From NCBI RefSeq assembly GCF_023703085.1, contig NZ_JAMQJY010000004.1, positions 124,001-188,000 on the forward strand: a stretch of DNA of 64,000 nucleotides, in the 5' to 3' direction. The notes below the pieces were generated by a model. It did no database searches, was not told the origin of the DNA, and saw only the letters and a program-made list of their open reading frames with translations. A program made the position numbers and the translations under genes. The DNA comes from Alkalicoccobacillus plakortidis (GTDB lineage: Bacteria; Bacillota; Bacilli; Bacillales; Bacillaceae_D). Position 1 is the stretch's first letter. Each line of letters begins with the position of its first letter. Positions 1 through 7,857 of this stretch are shown here, one piece after another.

Positions 1-696
1 AATCGTTTATTCTATGAAGATGCGCGATGGTTTATAGGGAAACTACTTTTAATGTATATTACGCTACCCTTGGCCATTGCATGGACCATTCTTGCAGTGT
101 CGGTAGATTTGGGGGACACACTCACGTCCATTGTTGGACCAGCTTATTTTTTCTTTATACCCGCTTATGGAATTCTAGCCTTTAAAGGACTTTTGCCAAT
201 TGCCATGGGTATTGGCAGCACAAGAACTCAACTTTTGAAGACCTTTTATCTAATTGGAACATCTGCCATACTCGCATATATTCTCTTCTTGAATGTGTTT
301 CAGTTGGTCATCGCATCCCTATATCATCGTGGAATCGCATCCTCTTCTATTTTGCATCCAGGATTGCTGCACTCACAAGAGTATCTATTCCTTCCTTACT
401 TATGGATTGATTTAATGTTTGCGCTGGCAATGTTTGGAGGAGCTTTCTTTATCTATTGTCTAACCTATCGAGTAGGAATCACTCAAACCCTAATAGCTAC
501 AATGGTGATTGGGATCTCTGCCATGTTTTTATACTATTCAGGTATGCTAGAAGGACCAATCGAATGGCTGTTATCACTTGATATGAGCGCTATAGCTATT
601 TTTACCGTGGCTGGTGTTGTAGGTCTAAGTGCATTATTAGCTACTTACCCACTAATGAAAAACGCTTCACTTCTGCCAAAGGGGAAAAAAGAGTAA
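1..696 (+). CDS. Multi-pass membrane protein, 5' end outside window
   Basis: The frame is open from the first base, so the gene probably begins upstream; an internal ATG at 52 is a less likely start because the residues before it (FYEDARWFIGKLLL) look like a normal cytoplasmic lead-in to a membrane segment. About six hydrophobic segments follow, and a lysine-rich tail (PKGKKE) ends the protein. The overall look is that of an uncharacterised Bacillaceae membrane protein or ABC-2 type permease-like subunit, but I see no diagnostic motif and assign no function. It is followed by a possible small transcription unit and then a tandem repeat array. Confidence 0.6.
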   Translation, partial: NRLFYEDARWFIGKLLLMYITLPLAIAWTILAVSVDLGDTLTSIVGPAYFFFIPAYGILAFKGLLPIAMGIGSTRTQLLKTFYLIGTSAILAYILFLNVFQLVIASLYHRGIASSSILHPGLLHSQEYLFLPYLWIDLMFALAMFGGAFFIYCLTYRVGITQTLIATMVIGISAMFLYYSGMLEGPIEWLLSLDMSAIAIFTVAGVVGLSALLATYPLMKNASLLPKGKKE

Positions 697-727
697 GAAT
701 TTAAAAATAAATTCCGATAAAAAAGGT

Positions 728-756
728 TTGACAAATCAGTTTTATTGGTTTAAATT
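728..756 (+). promoter_or_regulatory. Candidate sigma-A promoter of a short transcript
   Basis: A perfect TTGACA (728-733) is followed after 17 bases by TAAATT (751-756). The next strong signal is a terminator at 809-846, with no start codon in between, so a transcript of roughly 80 nt is implied. Confidence 0.45.
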
Positions 757-808
757 AATGACAACCCTTTTTATACTCCCCATTAAAAGCCGACTTGACC
801 TCAAGAGG

Positions 809-846
809 CCTGGACTCAGATGATGCTGAGTCCAGGATTTTTTTTG
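809..846 (+). terminator. Intrinsic terminator
   Basis: Ten-base perfect inverted repeat CCTGGACTCA / TGAGTCCAGG (809-818, 827-836) with an 8-base loop, followed by A and a run of T. Confidence 0.85.
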
Positions 847-867
847 TTCTCCCAAGATTTTTTCCTA

Positions 868-1225
868 GAAGTAAGGTAAGTGATTAAGAGCGAGAAGCAT
901 TTTAGGAAGAAGCATTAGATAGATCAGCAAGAAGCAAGGTAAGGTAGCAAGGAGGAGTAGCGTTGAACCAAGAAGTATGGCAAGAGAGCAAGAGCAAACA
1001 ACGTTGATCCAAGAAGCAAAGTAAGACAGCAAGAGCAAACAGAGTTGAACCAAGAAGCGAGGCAAGACAGCAAGGAAGAAAGGCGTTGAACCAAGAAGCA
1101 AGGCAAGACAGCAAGAACAAATAGCGTTGAACCAAGAAGCAAGGCAAGACAGCAAGAACAAATAGCGTTGAACCAAGAAGTGAGGCAAGACAGCAAGAGC
1201 AAATAGCCTTGCACCAAGAACTTCA
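868..1225. repeat. Tandem array 1, 41-bp period, purine-rich plus strand
   Basis: The anchor GTTGAACC or a near copy recurs at 962, 1003, 1044, 1085, 1126, 1167 and (degenerate) 1208, exactly 41 bp apart. More degenerate units extend back to about 868. The core of each unit reads CCAAGAAGCAAGGCAAGA. Because 41 is not a multiple of three, the repeat opens long reading frames on the minus strand in several frames at once, which is why these are not genes. The array fills the space between the terminator at 846 and the small gene at 1339. Confidence 0.9.
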
Positions 1226-1338
1226 ATTTTATTTTCCGATTGTTCACAATCGTTCATATTAATATTGGAATAATTAGGTTGGAAATGGTAGGCTAAGAGT
1301 GAGAATAGATTTTCATGATGGAGTTTTTGTAGGTTCGA

Positions 1339-1602
1339 ATGAAGGTTTGGTATTCGTATGTTTTTCTTATCCTTATGATCATAATCTTTTCTCGCTCTTT
1401 TGTTGATACCGGACTACATGTTACGGTTCTTTTTTTATTCTTGGTTAATCTAATTTGTTTTGTTAGGGAAGTTACGATGATTCGAACGCTTAAACAGAAC
1501 CCTGAAAGGGATGTCACCGTAGCTTATGTATTCTTGATCATCAGTCAGTTTTTCCTCACTTTAGTTATATTTTTTTGTTTCTTTTTATTTTTCGTTAGGT
1601 GA
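1339..1602 (+). CDS. Small membrane protein of unknown function
   Basis: An 87-residue protein with three hydrophobic segments (roughly residues 4-18, 25-43 and 60-86) and a charged stretch REVTMIRTLKQNPERD between the second and third. I do not recognise a family. The stop codon lies 15 bases before the ATG of the next gene, whose Shine-Dalgarno sequence begins right at this stop, so the two are likely co-transcribed. The ribosome site of this gene is weak. Confidence 0.5.
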   Translation: MKVWYSYVFLILMIIIFSRSFVDTGLHVTVLFLFLVNLICFVREVTMIRTLKQNPERDVTVAYVFLIISQFFLTLVIFFCFFLFFVR

Positions 1603-1616
1603 AAGGAGTGAGAACC

Positions 1617-1916
1617 ATGCCTACTTGCCAACAATGCGGCAACAAATGGAGCTGGAAACAAACATTAAAAAAGACGTTTGTTTTATATCCTGGGTTTGAC
1701 TGTCCGTTCTGTGGTAAGAAGCAATATCAAACCAACAGGTCAAGAAAAAAAAGTGCGGCTTTAGCCTTTATCATTCCAACACTCATTTTTATATTTAATA
1801 TATTGCAAGTTCCCTTTTTAACAATTATTGTCGTTTCAATTATTGTTTTCACTTTAATGATAAGTATCTACCCATACCTCGTTGATTTATCCAATGAAGA
1901 AGAATTCCTCTTCTAA
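1617..1916 (+). CDS. CXXC-20-CXXC family small membrane protein
   Basis: A 99-residue protein starting MPTCQQCGNKWSWKQTLKK, with two CxxC pairs at residues 4/7 and 29/32 about 20 residues apart, followed by two hydrophobic segments. This is the pattern of the Firmicutes 'cxxc_20_cxxc' family: a zinc-ribbon-like head joined to a membrane anchor, with no known function. The ATG at 1617 is chosen over an in-frame GTG at 1599 because AAAGGAG lies at the right distance before it. Confidence 0.75.
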   Translation: MPTCQQCGNKWSWKQTLKKTFVLYPGFDCPFCGKKQYQTNRSRKKSAALAFIIPTLIFIFNILQVPFLTIIVVSIIVFTLMISIYPYLVDLSNEEEFLF

Positions 1917-2006
1917 ACACCTGAATTGCCTAAATCCTTAAGCATGTATTCCTTTTTAGTTGATTCCCGCATAGAATAATTGACTAATACGAAGGGGAGT
2001 TTTTAC

Positions 2007-2273
2007 ATGAAGCAGAGCAGAGATCAAGGGAATGAGATCAGAGGTCGCTATCCTCCAAATTTTGCTAATCAACTTGCGCTGCTTGGTGGAATTTTAGCAA
2101 CAGTTGGTGATGCACTAGCAACGTTTGGGGTGGCAGTTGATATAGAGCAAAGTCAAATTGAAGAAGCTAATCTAGCCCAGCAGAGTCAAAATCAAGATCA
2201 ACAGCTGATTGCGCTACAAGATCAACTTAAAGCCTTGGAAAAAGAAGTTCATTTACTGAAAAGTAGGAAATGA
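2007..2273 (+). CDS. Small coiled-coil protein, unknown function
   Basis: An 88-residue protein from the ATG at 2007, which has GAAGGGGAG upstream; an earlier in-frame TTG at 1980 lacks a ribosome site. The middle is a short apolar Gly/Ala-rich stretch (GGILATVGDALATFGVAV). The C-terminal half is rich in Gln and Leu with heptad-like spacing (LIALQDQLKALEKEVHLL), indicating a coiled coil. Such small proteins are common in Bacillaceae and may be spore- or envelope-associated, but I cannot assign a role. Confidence 0.55.
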   Translation: MKQSRDQGNEIRGRYPPNFANQLALLGGILATVGDALATFGVAVDIEQSQIEEANLAQQSQNQDQQLIALQDQLKALEKEVHLLKSRK

Positions 2274-2291
2274 AACGGATTCGTTTCATTT
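2268..2291. terminator. Hairpin between convergent genes; also an operator look-alike
   Basis: Perfect 10-bp inverted repeat AAATGAAACG / CGTTTCATTT with a GATT loop, overlapping the stop codon at 2273. It may serve as a weak terminator for both convergent genes. Its core GAAACG-N4-CGTTTC is identical in form to the two putative TetR operators at 18441 and 18484. Confidence 0.5.
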
Positions 2292-2308
2292 CTGAAACAG
2301 GGTGGATT

Positions 2309-2683
2309 TCACCCTAATGACTCCCATGAAAAATAGAAAGTATATAGCTCTTGAAAAATAAGGTCGGAATCCTCTGTAATAATGGCTCCTTCAAGCTTTG
2401 AGAGACTTAAACTAATGTCGATCATTTCATCTCTCTCTACGCTGAATTGAACTCGTTTTGAGATGGTATCCCAAGCAGATTTGGCTTTTCGTAACTCTTT
2501 GCGGGCTTCTTGCCAGCTATCCTCTTTTGAATAGCGTTCAACATTTTGAACATGCATTAACACGTTATTTTCTTCATTCCCATAGGCTTGTTTTAATAAT
2601 GAGCCACTGTTCATCAAAAAAATAGACACTATAAGAAATAAAGCAGGAATAAAGTAAAATAAAAACTTATTTATGACTCTCAC
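2309..2683 (-). CDS. DUF4363 family protein
   Basis: A 124-residue protein with one N-terminal hydrophobic segment (FLFYFIPALFLIVSIFLMNSG) and a helical extracytoplasmic domain with W and E/K-rich stretches (DSWQEARKELRKAKSAWDTI). This matches the DUF4363 family, which in Bacillaceae is typically encoded straight after a DUF421 gene. Here the DUF421 stop codon is only 12 bases before this start, so the two form an operon. Function unknown. Confidence 0.75.
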   Translation of the reverse strand: MRVINKFLFYFIPALFLIVSIFLMNSGSLLKQAYGNEENNVLMHVQNVERYSKEDSWQEARKELRKAKSAWDTISKRVQFSVERDEMIDISLSLSKLEGAIITEDSDLIFQELYTFYFSWESLG

Positions 2684-2695
2684 CTCAAAAGTAAG

Positions 2696-3427
2696 TTAGT
2701 AAGGACCTGGATAATCACTAATGTTCAATTCATCTCCAATCCCGTCTTCATACCTATCAACATAGATGCTATCATTTGGAAGAATAGCGGCATACATAAT
2801 TTCAGAAAGATCTTTAATTCCTAATGTATCCAACTGTTTCATCAGCCAGTCGATATCTTTCTGTCGTTGTTTTAAGTTTTGTGGGATGATTTCTCCTTCA
2901 ACAACAACTTCGGTAGTCAATTTTGCTAGTTTTAATGGTATATTTAGATCTTTTTTTTGGACTGGCTGAAAAGAAGAAAACGGCATGACTGATATAGAAC
3001 CGTCTGGCTCCAAAATTGCAGTATTCACTTCAGCTGGCGAGAAGATGTTTTTCACTCGTAATTGAGTCATTAGTTCATCCATCGTAATTCTTGATTTTCT
3101 AAGATTATTTTCGAGGATTTTTCCATTTTCCATTATTACAACGGGTTCAGAGTTTTGTACCTTAGATAAAAACCGGCTTTTAATACCGATGAATTGAAGG
3201 ATAACCGTTAAGATAATAAATACGGTTAATGCAACCCAATGAACAAATGCTTTGGATGTAAGGTCTGTAGCAAGGGTTGCTGCAATGGATCCGATTGTTA
3301 TTCCATTAATGTAGTCAAACATGGTGAAGTTACCGAGCTGTTGCTTTCCAATAATACGAGCATATAAAAGAATGGTCATAAATGTTATCAGTGCCCGAAC
3401 TGCAGCAACTAATGGTTCTTGCATCAT
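2696..3427 (-). CDS. DUF421 (YetF-type) membrane protein
   Basis: Protein of about 243 residues with three N-terminal membrane segments and a soluble C-terminal domain (residues ~80-240). The stretch TMFDYINGITIGSIAATLAT is the signature region of DUF421 proteins (B. subtilis YetF, YrbG, YkjA). Several starts are possible (TTG 3439, GTG 3436, ATG 3427, ATG 3424). GGTGGGG just upstream favours one of the two ATGs. It leads the two-gene operon with the DUF4363 gene. In B. subtilis such pairs are associated with spores, but nothing in the sequence proves that here. Confidence 0.8.
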   Translation of the reverse strand: MMQEPLVAAVRALITFMTILLYARIIGKQQLGNFTMFDYINGITIGSIAATLATDLTSKAFVHWVALTVFIILTVILQFIGIKSRFLSKVQNSEPVVIMENGKILENNLRKSRITMDELMTQLRVKNIFSPAEVNTAILEPDGSISVMPFSSFQPVQKKDLNIPLKLAKLTTEVVVEGEIIPQNLKQRQKDIDWLMKQLDTLGIKDLSEIMYAAILPNDSIYVDRYEDGIGDELNISDYPGPY

Positions 3428-3514
3428 GAACCCCACCAACTTTTCATCAAGTTATCTATACAGTTCGCTGAAAACGAATTAATTATGTAAAAAGAGAGTG
3501 AAGGCAGTGATTAA

Positions 3515-3991
3515 ATGTTACGTACATACACAGTAGAGGATAGTCAGTATATAGAGGAGTCTCATTACGAACTGTATCATCAAGAATTTCATTATGATTT
3601 ATCGTTTAAAGAATTCATTAATGAACGTGTTGCTGGTTTTGTTAGCAGAGATAGTCATGAAGAGAATATTTGGATTGTTGAACACGATGGAGAAAGAAAA
3701 GGGTCCATTTCAATTCATAAAGTGGACAATGAGATCGCACAGCTAGGGTTATTTTTAGTGAATCCTAGTGTGAGAGGGCATGGATACGGTCAAAAATTAA
3801 TGGAAACAGCTATTCAATTTTGTGAAGGTTTGAGCTATAAATCAATTGTGTTAGTCACAAATCAAGAATTAAAAGGTGCTAGACGCATCTATGAGAAGAA
3901 TGGATTCAAACGGGTTGAGGTATGGACAGAAACAAAGTCAAACAAAATGTTAAATGAAGAAAAGTGGGTGTTAGAATTAGAAAAATATTAG
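3515..3991 (+). CDS. GNAT family N-acetyltransferase
   Basis: A 158-residue protein with the GNAT fold. The acetyl-CoA pyrophosphate-binding loop is visible as RGHGYGQKLM after the beta-strand LGLFLVNPSV, followed by the motif B region RIYEKNGFKRV. The substrate cannot be deduced. It stands alone between the minus-strand DUF421 operon and the cupin gene. Confidence 0.85.
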   Translation: MLRTYTVEDSQYIEESHYELYHQEFHYDLSFKEFINERVAGFVSRDSHEENIWIVEHDGERKGSISIHKVDNEIAQLGLFLVNPSVRGHGYGQKLMETAIQFCEGLSYKSIVLVTNQELKGARRIYEKNGFKRVEVWTETKSNKMLNEEKWVLELEKY

Positions 3992-4062
3992 GAGCTGGCT
4001 ATTGAACCATTTTTCCTTTACTGCATAGGCTAACACATAGATGTAGTAAAAGGAGTGGAAGG

Positions 4063-4731
4063 ATGGCCATTTTAGATATTGATTTTAGTTCACCAGATGT
4101 CGAGTATTTTTCAGATCTAAGCAAGAATAACTTCTTCACACTTGATGAGAATAATCTAATAAATGCTTTAGGCAGAAATAATTTAAATTCTCTTGGGAAT
4201 GTCTCACTGCTTGATATCTTCTTAAGTGTTGAAAAAGTGGTGGAGCCACATTACCATCAGAATGCATCAGAGCTTGTGTATTGTATTACAGGCAGTGCAT
4301 TGGTGTCACTCATCAATCCGTTCACAAAAGAGTTAAATGAATTCACCATTGAACCAGGGCAGGTTGCAAATGTTCCTCAAGGTTGGTGGCATTATGAGAT
4401 TGCTAAAGAGGATAATACTCATTTATTAGCGATTTTTGATGCGCCTTATCCTCAGGTGATTCTAGGTTCAGACCTTTTACGACTTACTCCTAAAGATGTG
4501 CTAGCACACACATATTGCTTAGATGAGGATCAGATTACAGAAGCTCTTTCACCAATACAATCTTCAACGATTATTGGTCCATCAAATGATTGTGCAAACC
4601 CTGCTGAGCTGCAACGGACGCAACAACCTATGTTCAATCAATATTCGAGGCAATATCCTGTAACCCCTTATTACCCTGGATATGCACCATATCCTCAAAA
4701 TCCATATCAACAACCTAATTACAGATACTAA
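4063..4731 (+). CDS. Cupin-domain protein with Pro/Tyr-rich tail
   Basis: A 222-residue protein with a single cupin barrel. The metal-binding histidines and glutamate of cupin motif 1 appear as PHYHQNASELVYCITG and motif 2 as PGQVANVPQGWWHYEI, so the fold resembles one half of oxalate decarboxylase. The last 40 residues are low-complexity Pro, Tyr, Gln and Asn (PYYPGYAPYPQNPYQQPNY), a tail type seen in Bacillus spore-coat proteins, so a spore-surface cupin is plausible. RBS AAAGGAG precedes the ATG. A bidirectional terminator separates it from chrA. Confidence 0.7.
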   Translation: MAILDIDFSSPDVEYFSDLSKNNFFTLDENNLINALGRNNLNSLGNVSLLDIFLSVEKVVEPHYHQNASELVYCITGSALVSLINPFTKELNEFTIEPGQVANVPQGWWHYEIAKEDNTHLLAIFDAPYPQVILGSDLLRLTPKDVLAHTYCLDEDQITEALSPIQSSTIIGPSNDCANPAELQRTQQPMFNQYSRQYPVTPYYPGYAPYPQNPYQQPNYRY

Positions 4732-4737
4732 TAAACG

Positions 4738-4788
4738 AAAAAAAGACCATCAACACCTTTTATAAAGGCTAGCTGATGGTCTTTTTTA
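4738..4788. terminator. Bidirectional terminator between cupin gene and chrA
   Basis: Inverted repeat AAAAAGACCATCA / TGATGGTCTTTTT (4740-4752, 4774-4786), A-run on one side and T-run on the other, between convergent genes. Confidence 0.85.
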
Positions 4789-5961
4789 TATGGACGCGAT
4801 AAGCTGGCCACCAATCGCACCTGCTACAACGATGGTCCAAGGGGGAAGCTTCCAATAGACAAGCATAAAAAATAATAGTGCAGCTAACGAAAAATCAATT
4901 GGAGTTATAATGGCACTCATCCAAATTGGCTGGTAAAAAGCAGAGATTAAAATGCCCACCACTGCTGCATTCACACCAAATAATGCGGCTTTGATATGCT
5001 GGTTTTGACGTAGTGCAGACCAAAATGGCAAGGTGCCAAATATCAGTAAAATTGCTGGTAAAAAGATGGCGACAGTTGCGAGTAAGCCCCCAGTCCAACC
5101 TGCAATATCAGCACCAATATAAGCAGCAAACGTAAATAATGGACCAGGTACTGCCTGTGCGACACCATATCCTGCAAGAAACGATTCCTCGCTTATTAAT
5201 CCGCTTGGAACAAATTCACGTTCAAGCAGTGGAAGTACTACATGTCCTCCACCAAAAACTAACGACCCTGCACGGTAGAAGCTATCAAACATACTAATCC
5301 AGGTAGCAGAATTGAGAGTACTTAATAATGGGAGGCCAACCAGGAGTGCAAAAAATAGTGTTAAGCAAATCGTGCCGAATTTTTTTGACAGAGGGATCTG
5401 CATGTTATCTGTTTGGTCACTTTGAGAGCCTTTAAATAAAACCCATCCAATCAGTCCCGCAAATAGTATGACACTTATTTGAGTAAGTAAATAAGGAACG
5501 AGTAGTGTAACAAGTAAGGAAAAAAGAACGATTGTTTTTCGTTTTAAATCTGGAGCCAAGTTAGCTGACATTCCTAAAATAGCATGAGCCACTACGGCTA
5601 CGGCTGTGATCTTAAGGCCTTGAATAAAACCCGAATTCATTAGATTAAATTGCTCAGCTACATAAACAAAAAGAATTAAGGAGATCACAGAGGGTAAGGT
5701 GAATCCGATAAAAGAAACAAGTCCCCCGATTGCTCCAGCCCTTGTTATTCCGATTCCAATTCCAACCTGACTACTTGCAGGACCAGGCAAGAACTGACAG
5801 AGTGCTACTAAATCAGCATACGCTTTATCGGTCAGCCACTTTCTTCTTATGACGTACTCATCTCGAAAATACCCGAGATGAGCAATGGGACCACCAAATG
5901 AAGTGAGTCCAAGTTTTGTTGAGAGTACTAAAATTTCAAGAAGTCTTTTGAAATAATTCAT
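4786..5961 (-). CDS. chrA: Chromate transporter ChrA
   Basis: A 391-residue, two-domain chromate transporter (CHR family) that exports chromate from the cytoplasm, probably as a chromate/sulfate-like anion antiporter. The N-terminal half has the family signature FGGPIAHLGYFRDEYV...WLTDKAYADLVALCQFLPGPASSQ, and the C-terminal half repeats it as FGGGHVVLPLLEREFV...AVPGPLFTFAAYIG. About ten hydrophobic segments are visible. The ATG at 5961 is chosen over upstream in-frame starts because AAGGAGG precedes it. It follows the PadR gene by 13 bases, an arrangement common in Bacilli where the regulator controls the transporter. Confidence 0.9.
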   Translation of the reverse strand: MNYFKRLLEILVLSTKLGLTSFGGPIAHLGYFRDEYVIRRKWLTDKAYADLVALCQFLPGPASSQVGIGIGITRAGAIGGLVSFIGFTLPSVISLILFVYVAEQFNLMNSGFIQGLKITAVAVVAHAILGMSANLAPDLKRKTIVLFSLLVTLLVPYLLTQISVILFAGLIGWVLFKGSQSDQTDNMQIPLSKKFGTICLTLFFALLVGLPLLSTLNSATWISMFDSFYRAGSLVFGGGHVVLPLLEREFVPSGLISEESFLAGYGVAQAVPGPLFTFAAYIGADIAGWTGGLLATVAIFLPAILLIFGTLPFWSALRQNQHIKAALFGVNAAVVGILISAFYQPIWMSAIITPIDFSLAALLFFMLVYWKLPPWTIVVAGAIGGQLIASI

Positions 5962-5974
5962 GCAAGCCTCCTTA

Positions 5975-6283
5975 TTAATCTTTAATTTCCTTAAATAGTT
6001 CATATGCTTTATTTCGGGCTTCACGTAAAATTTGTTCGCCTTGATCTGTAATTGAATAATACTTTCGAATCTTGCCTTCCACGTTCCGGTCTTCTCTCAT
6101 TAATAATCCATCTGCTTCCATGCTGTGAAGAATCGGGTATAACGTACCGCTGCTAATTTCGTACCCATGTTCTTTTAGCTCATCTACCATCCAAACACCA
6201 TAAACGGGATGTTCTTTGGCATGATGTAAAATATGAATTTGGATGAATCCTAAAAATAATTTCCGAATAATTTTTCCTTCCAT
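5975..6283 (-). CDS. PadR family transcriptional regulator
   Basis: A 102-residue winged-helix regulator. The motif HPVYGVWMVDELKEHGYEISSGTLYPILHSMEADGLL is the classical PadR DNA-binding region, and KIRKYYSITDQGEQIL is the wing. As the first gene of the padR-chrA operon it probably represses its own promoter and responds to chromate or a related stress. A consensus-like promoter with overlapping repeats lies upstream (6310-6352). Confidence 0.9.
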   Translation of the reverse strand: MEGKIIRKLFLGFIQIHILHHAKEHPVYGVWMVDELKEHGYEISSGTLYPILHSMEADGLLMREDRNVEGKIRKYYSITDQGEQILREARNKAYELFKEIKD

Positions 6284-6309
6284 GTTATAGTCCCCTTATT
6301 TAATAGCTA

Positions 6310-6352
6310 AAGTCGATATCGAAAGTCTATATCAGGGAGTGCTTAAAGTCAA
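6310..6352 (-). promoter_or_regulatory. padR-chrA promoter with repeat operator
   Basis: Read on the minus strand: TTGACT (6352-6347), 17 bases, TAGACT (6329-6324). The -10 lies inside a near direct repeat (AAGTCGATATCG / AAGTCTATATCA on the plus strand, 13 bp apart), one copy of which holds the palindrome CGATATCG. This is a likely PadR binding region. Confidence 0.6.
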
Positions 6353-6426
6353 CTCAGTGTAAGGGGGGGCTTGACAAGGGAATGGTACAATAAAAGATAG
6401 GATCGTATATTTAGGAGAAAAAGTAG

Positions 6427-7068
6427 GTGCTAGTCATGAATATCGTAAAACCAAAAATACCACAAAGCTTAGAACCAGGTAATTTTCAACAAATTTTTAA
6501 CGAAGAGGATCCGCATTTGAGTCAATTAGACATTCACGGATCTGTATTTGAGTATGAAGCTGTTGATAGAGTCCATCTATCAAATATGAAGATTTCAAAT
6601 TCCTCTTTCCAACATACGCAATTTAAGCAAATCGATATAACAGACGTACATTTCGAGAATTGTGATTTTTCGAATGCTAATTTAAGTGAGGCAAGTATTC
6701 ACCGCGTAACATTTAAAAATTGTAAGCTGATGGGTGTGGATTTTTCAGACGGACGATTTGGTGATGTCTTATACGATCAGTCTCTATTAACCTTATGCAA
6801 TTTTGGAGATTCAAAGATGGAGAAAGTTCTTTTTAAAGAGTCGAACTTAAAGAATGCTGATTTCTTTCATTGTAAGTTGAAGAAAATCGATTATTCATTA
6901 AGTGATATTGACGGAGTGAGCTTTGATACTACAAAATTAAAAGGAATAGATATAAGTACAGCTCAGTTTGAATCACTTGTTGTTTCGCTAGAGGATCTTA
7001 AGGGATGTATTGTGTCAGAGTGGCAGGCCATTGCCTTTGCTAGAATGATGGGACTAGATGTTAGGTAA
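6427..7068 (+). CDS. Pentapeptide-repeat protein
   Basis: A 213-residue protein dominated by pentapeptide repeats of the A(D/N)LXX type, for example NANLSEASIHRVTFKNCKL and ESNLKNADFFHCKL, which fold as a right-handed quadrilateral beta-helix. The C-terminal stretch SEWQAIAFARMMGLDV is a helical cap. Some relatives (Qnr) mimic DNA and protect gyrase, but no feature here proves that. The GTG at 6427 has AGGAG eight bases upstream; an ATG three codons later is also possible. TACAAT with an extended TG (6383-6391) is a likely -10. A 41-bp repeat array begins directly after the stop. Confidence 0.75.
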   Translation: MLVMNIVKPKIPQSLEPGNFQQIFNEEDPHLSQLDIHGSVFEYEAVDRVHLSNMKISNSSFQHTQFKQIDITDVHFENCDFSNANLSEASIHRVTFKNCKLMGVDFSDGRFGDVLYDQSLLTLCNFGDSKMEKVLFKESNLKNADFFHCKLKKIDYSLSDIDGVSFDTTKLKGIDISTAQFESLVVSLEDLKGCIVSEWQAIAFARMMGLDVR

Positions 7069-7069
7069 G

Positions 7070-7485
7070 GATGAGAAAGCAAGAGCAAATTGAGGTTTAC
7101 CAAGAGCAAGGGTAAGAAAGCAAGAGCAAAATGAGATTCACCAAGAGCAAGGGCAAGAGAGCAAGAGGAAAGAGAGATTCACCAAGAGCAAGGGCAAGAG
7201 AGCAAGAGGAAAGAGAGATTCACCAAGAGCAAGGGCAAGAGAGCAAGAGCAAAGTGAGGTTTACCAAGAGCAAGGGTAAGAAAGCAAGAGCAAAATGAGC
7301 TTCACCAAGAGCAAGGGCAAGAGAGCAAGAGGAAAGAGAGGTTTACCAAGAGCAAGGGCAAGAAAGCAAGAGCGGAATGAGGTTCACCAAGAGCAAGGGC
7401 AAGAGAGCAAGAGCAAAGAGAGATTCACCAAGAGCAAGGCTGAGAAAGCAAGAGCTTAGCCTGGTTCAACAAGACGCAATCCTAC
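7070..7485. repeat. Tandem array 2, ten units of exactly 41 bp
   Basis: The anchor ACCAAGAGCAAGG recurs at 7099, 7140, 7181, 7222, 7263, 7304, 7345, 7386 and 7427, with a degenerate copy at 7468; every step is 41 bp. The unit core (CAAGGGCAAGAGAGCAAGAG) matches array 1 (868-1225), so the two belong to one repeat family. The array starts at the stop codon of the pentapeptide gene and runs up to a terminator, so it would be the 3' untranslated region of that mRNA. Confidence 0.92.
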
Positions 7486-7496
7486 ATCAAAGTAAA

Positions 7497-7539
7497 AAAA
7501 GGAGAAACGGGCTACTTAAAGTGCCCGTTTCTCCTTTTC
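7497..7539. terminator. Strong bidirectional terminator
   Basis: Fourteen-base perfect stem AAGGAGAAACGGGC / GCCCGTTTCTCCTT (7499-7512, 7522-7535) with T-runs on both strands, between array 2 and the convergent minus-strand operon. Confidence 0.9.
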
Positions 7540-7556
7540 GATATTAGTTTGATGTC

Positions 7557-7853
7557 TTAAAGCGAAACTTCCTCACCAACATAACCTTTGGCTTGAATTG
7601 GACCTGCTAAAAACTCAGGAGCTTTTTGTACAAAAGCTGTGAAGTGAGTGCTTGAGTTGTGAAGCTTTGTCGCTTCTTCATTTTCCCATGTTTCCATCAT
7701 TGTGTACGTGTACTCTTCTTCGATGTTTTTCACTAGTTCGTACGAGATATTACCCGTTTCTTTACGTGTCTCAGTAATTAGAGCCGTTGCTTCTTGGATA
7801 AATGCTTGTTCTTGCTCTGGTTTAATTTGAAAACGTACGTGTGTAATAATCAT
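7557..7853 (-). CDS. Antibiotic biosynthesis monooxygenase (ABM) domain protein
   Basis: A 98-residue dimeric alpha-beta barrel protein of the ABM/YgiN type: it begins MIITHVRFQIKPEQEQAFI and carries the ISYELVKN and FTAFVQKAPEFLAGP elements. Relatives act as quinol monooxygenases or stress-linked cofactor-free oxygenases. It is the last gene of a three-gene operon behind a MarR regulator and a nitroreductase, only 4 bases after the latter, which fits a quinone/electrophile detoxification unit. Confidence 0.8.
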   Translation of the reverse strand: MIITHVRFQIKPEQEQAFIQEATALITETRKETGNISYELVKNIEEEYTYTMMETWENEEATKLHNSSTHFTAFVQKAPEFLAGPIQAKGYVGEEVSL

Positions 7854-7857
7854 TTTG

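Noticed and set aside
865..1257. Overlapping minus-strand reading frames of 81-130 codons rich in Leu, Cys and Phe
   Set aside because: They are translations of the 41-bp repeat in several frames; the period is not a multiple of three and there is no ribosome site.
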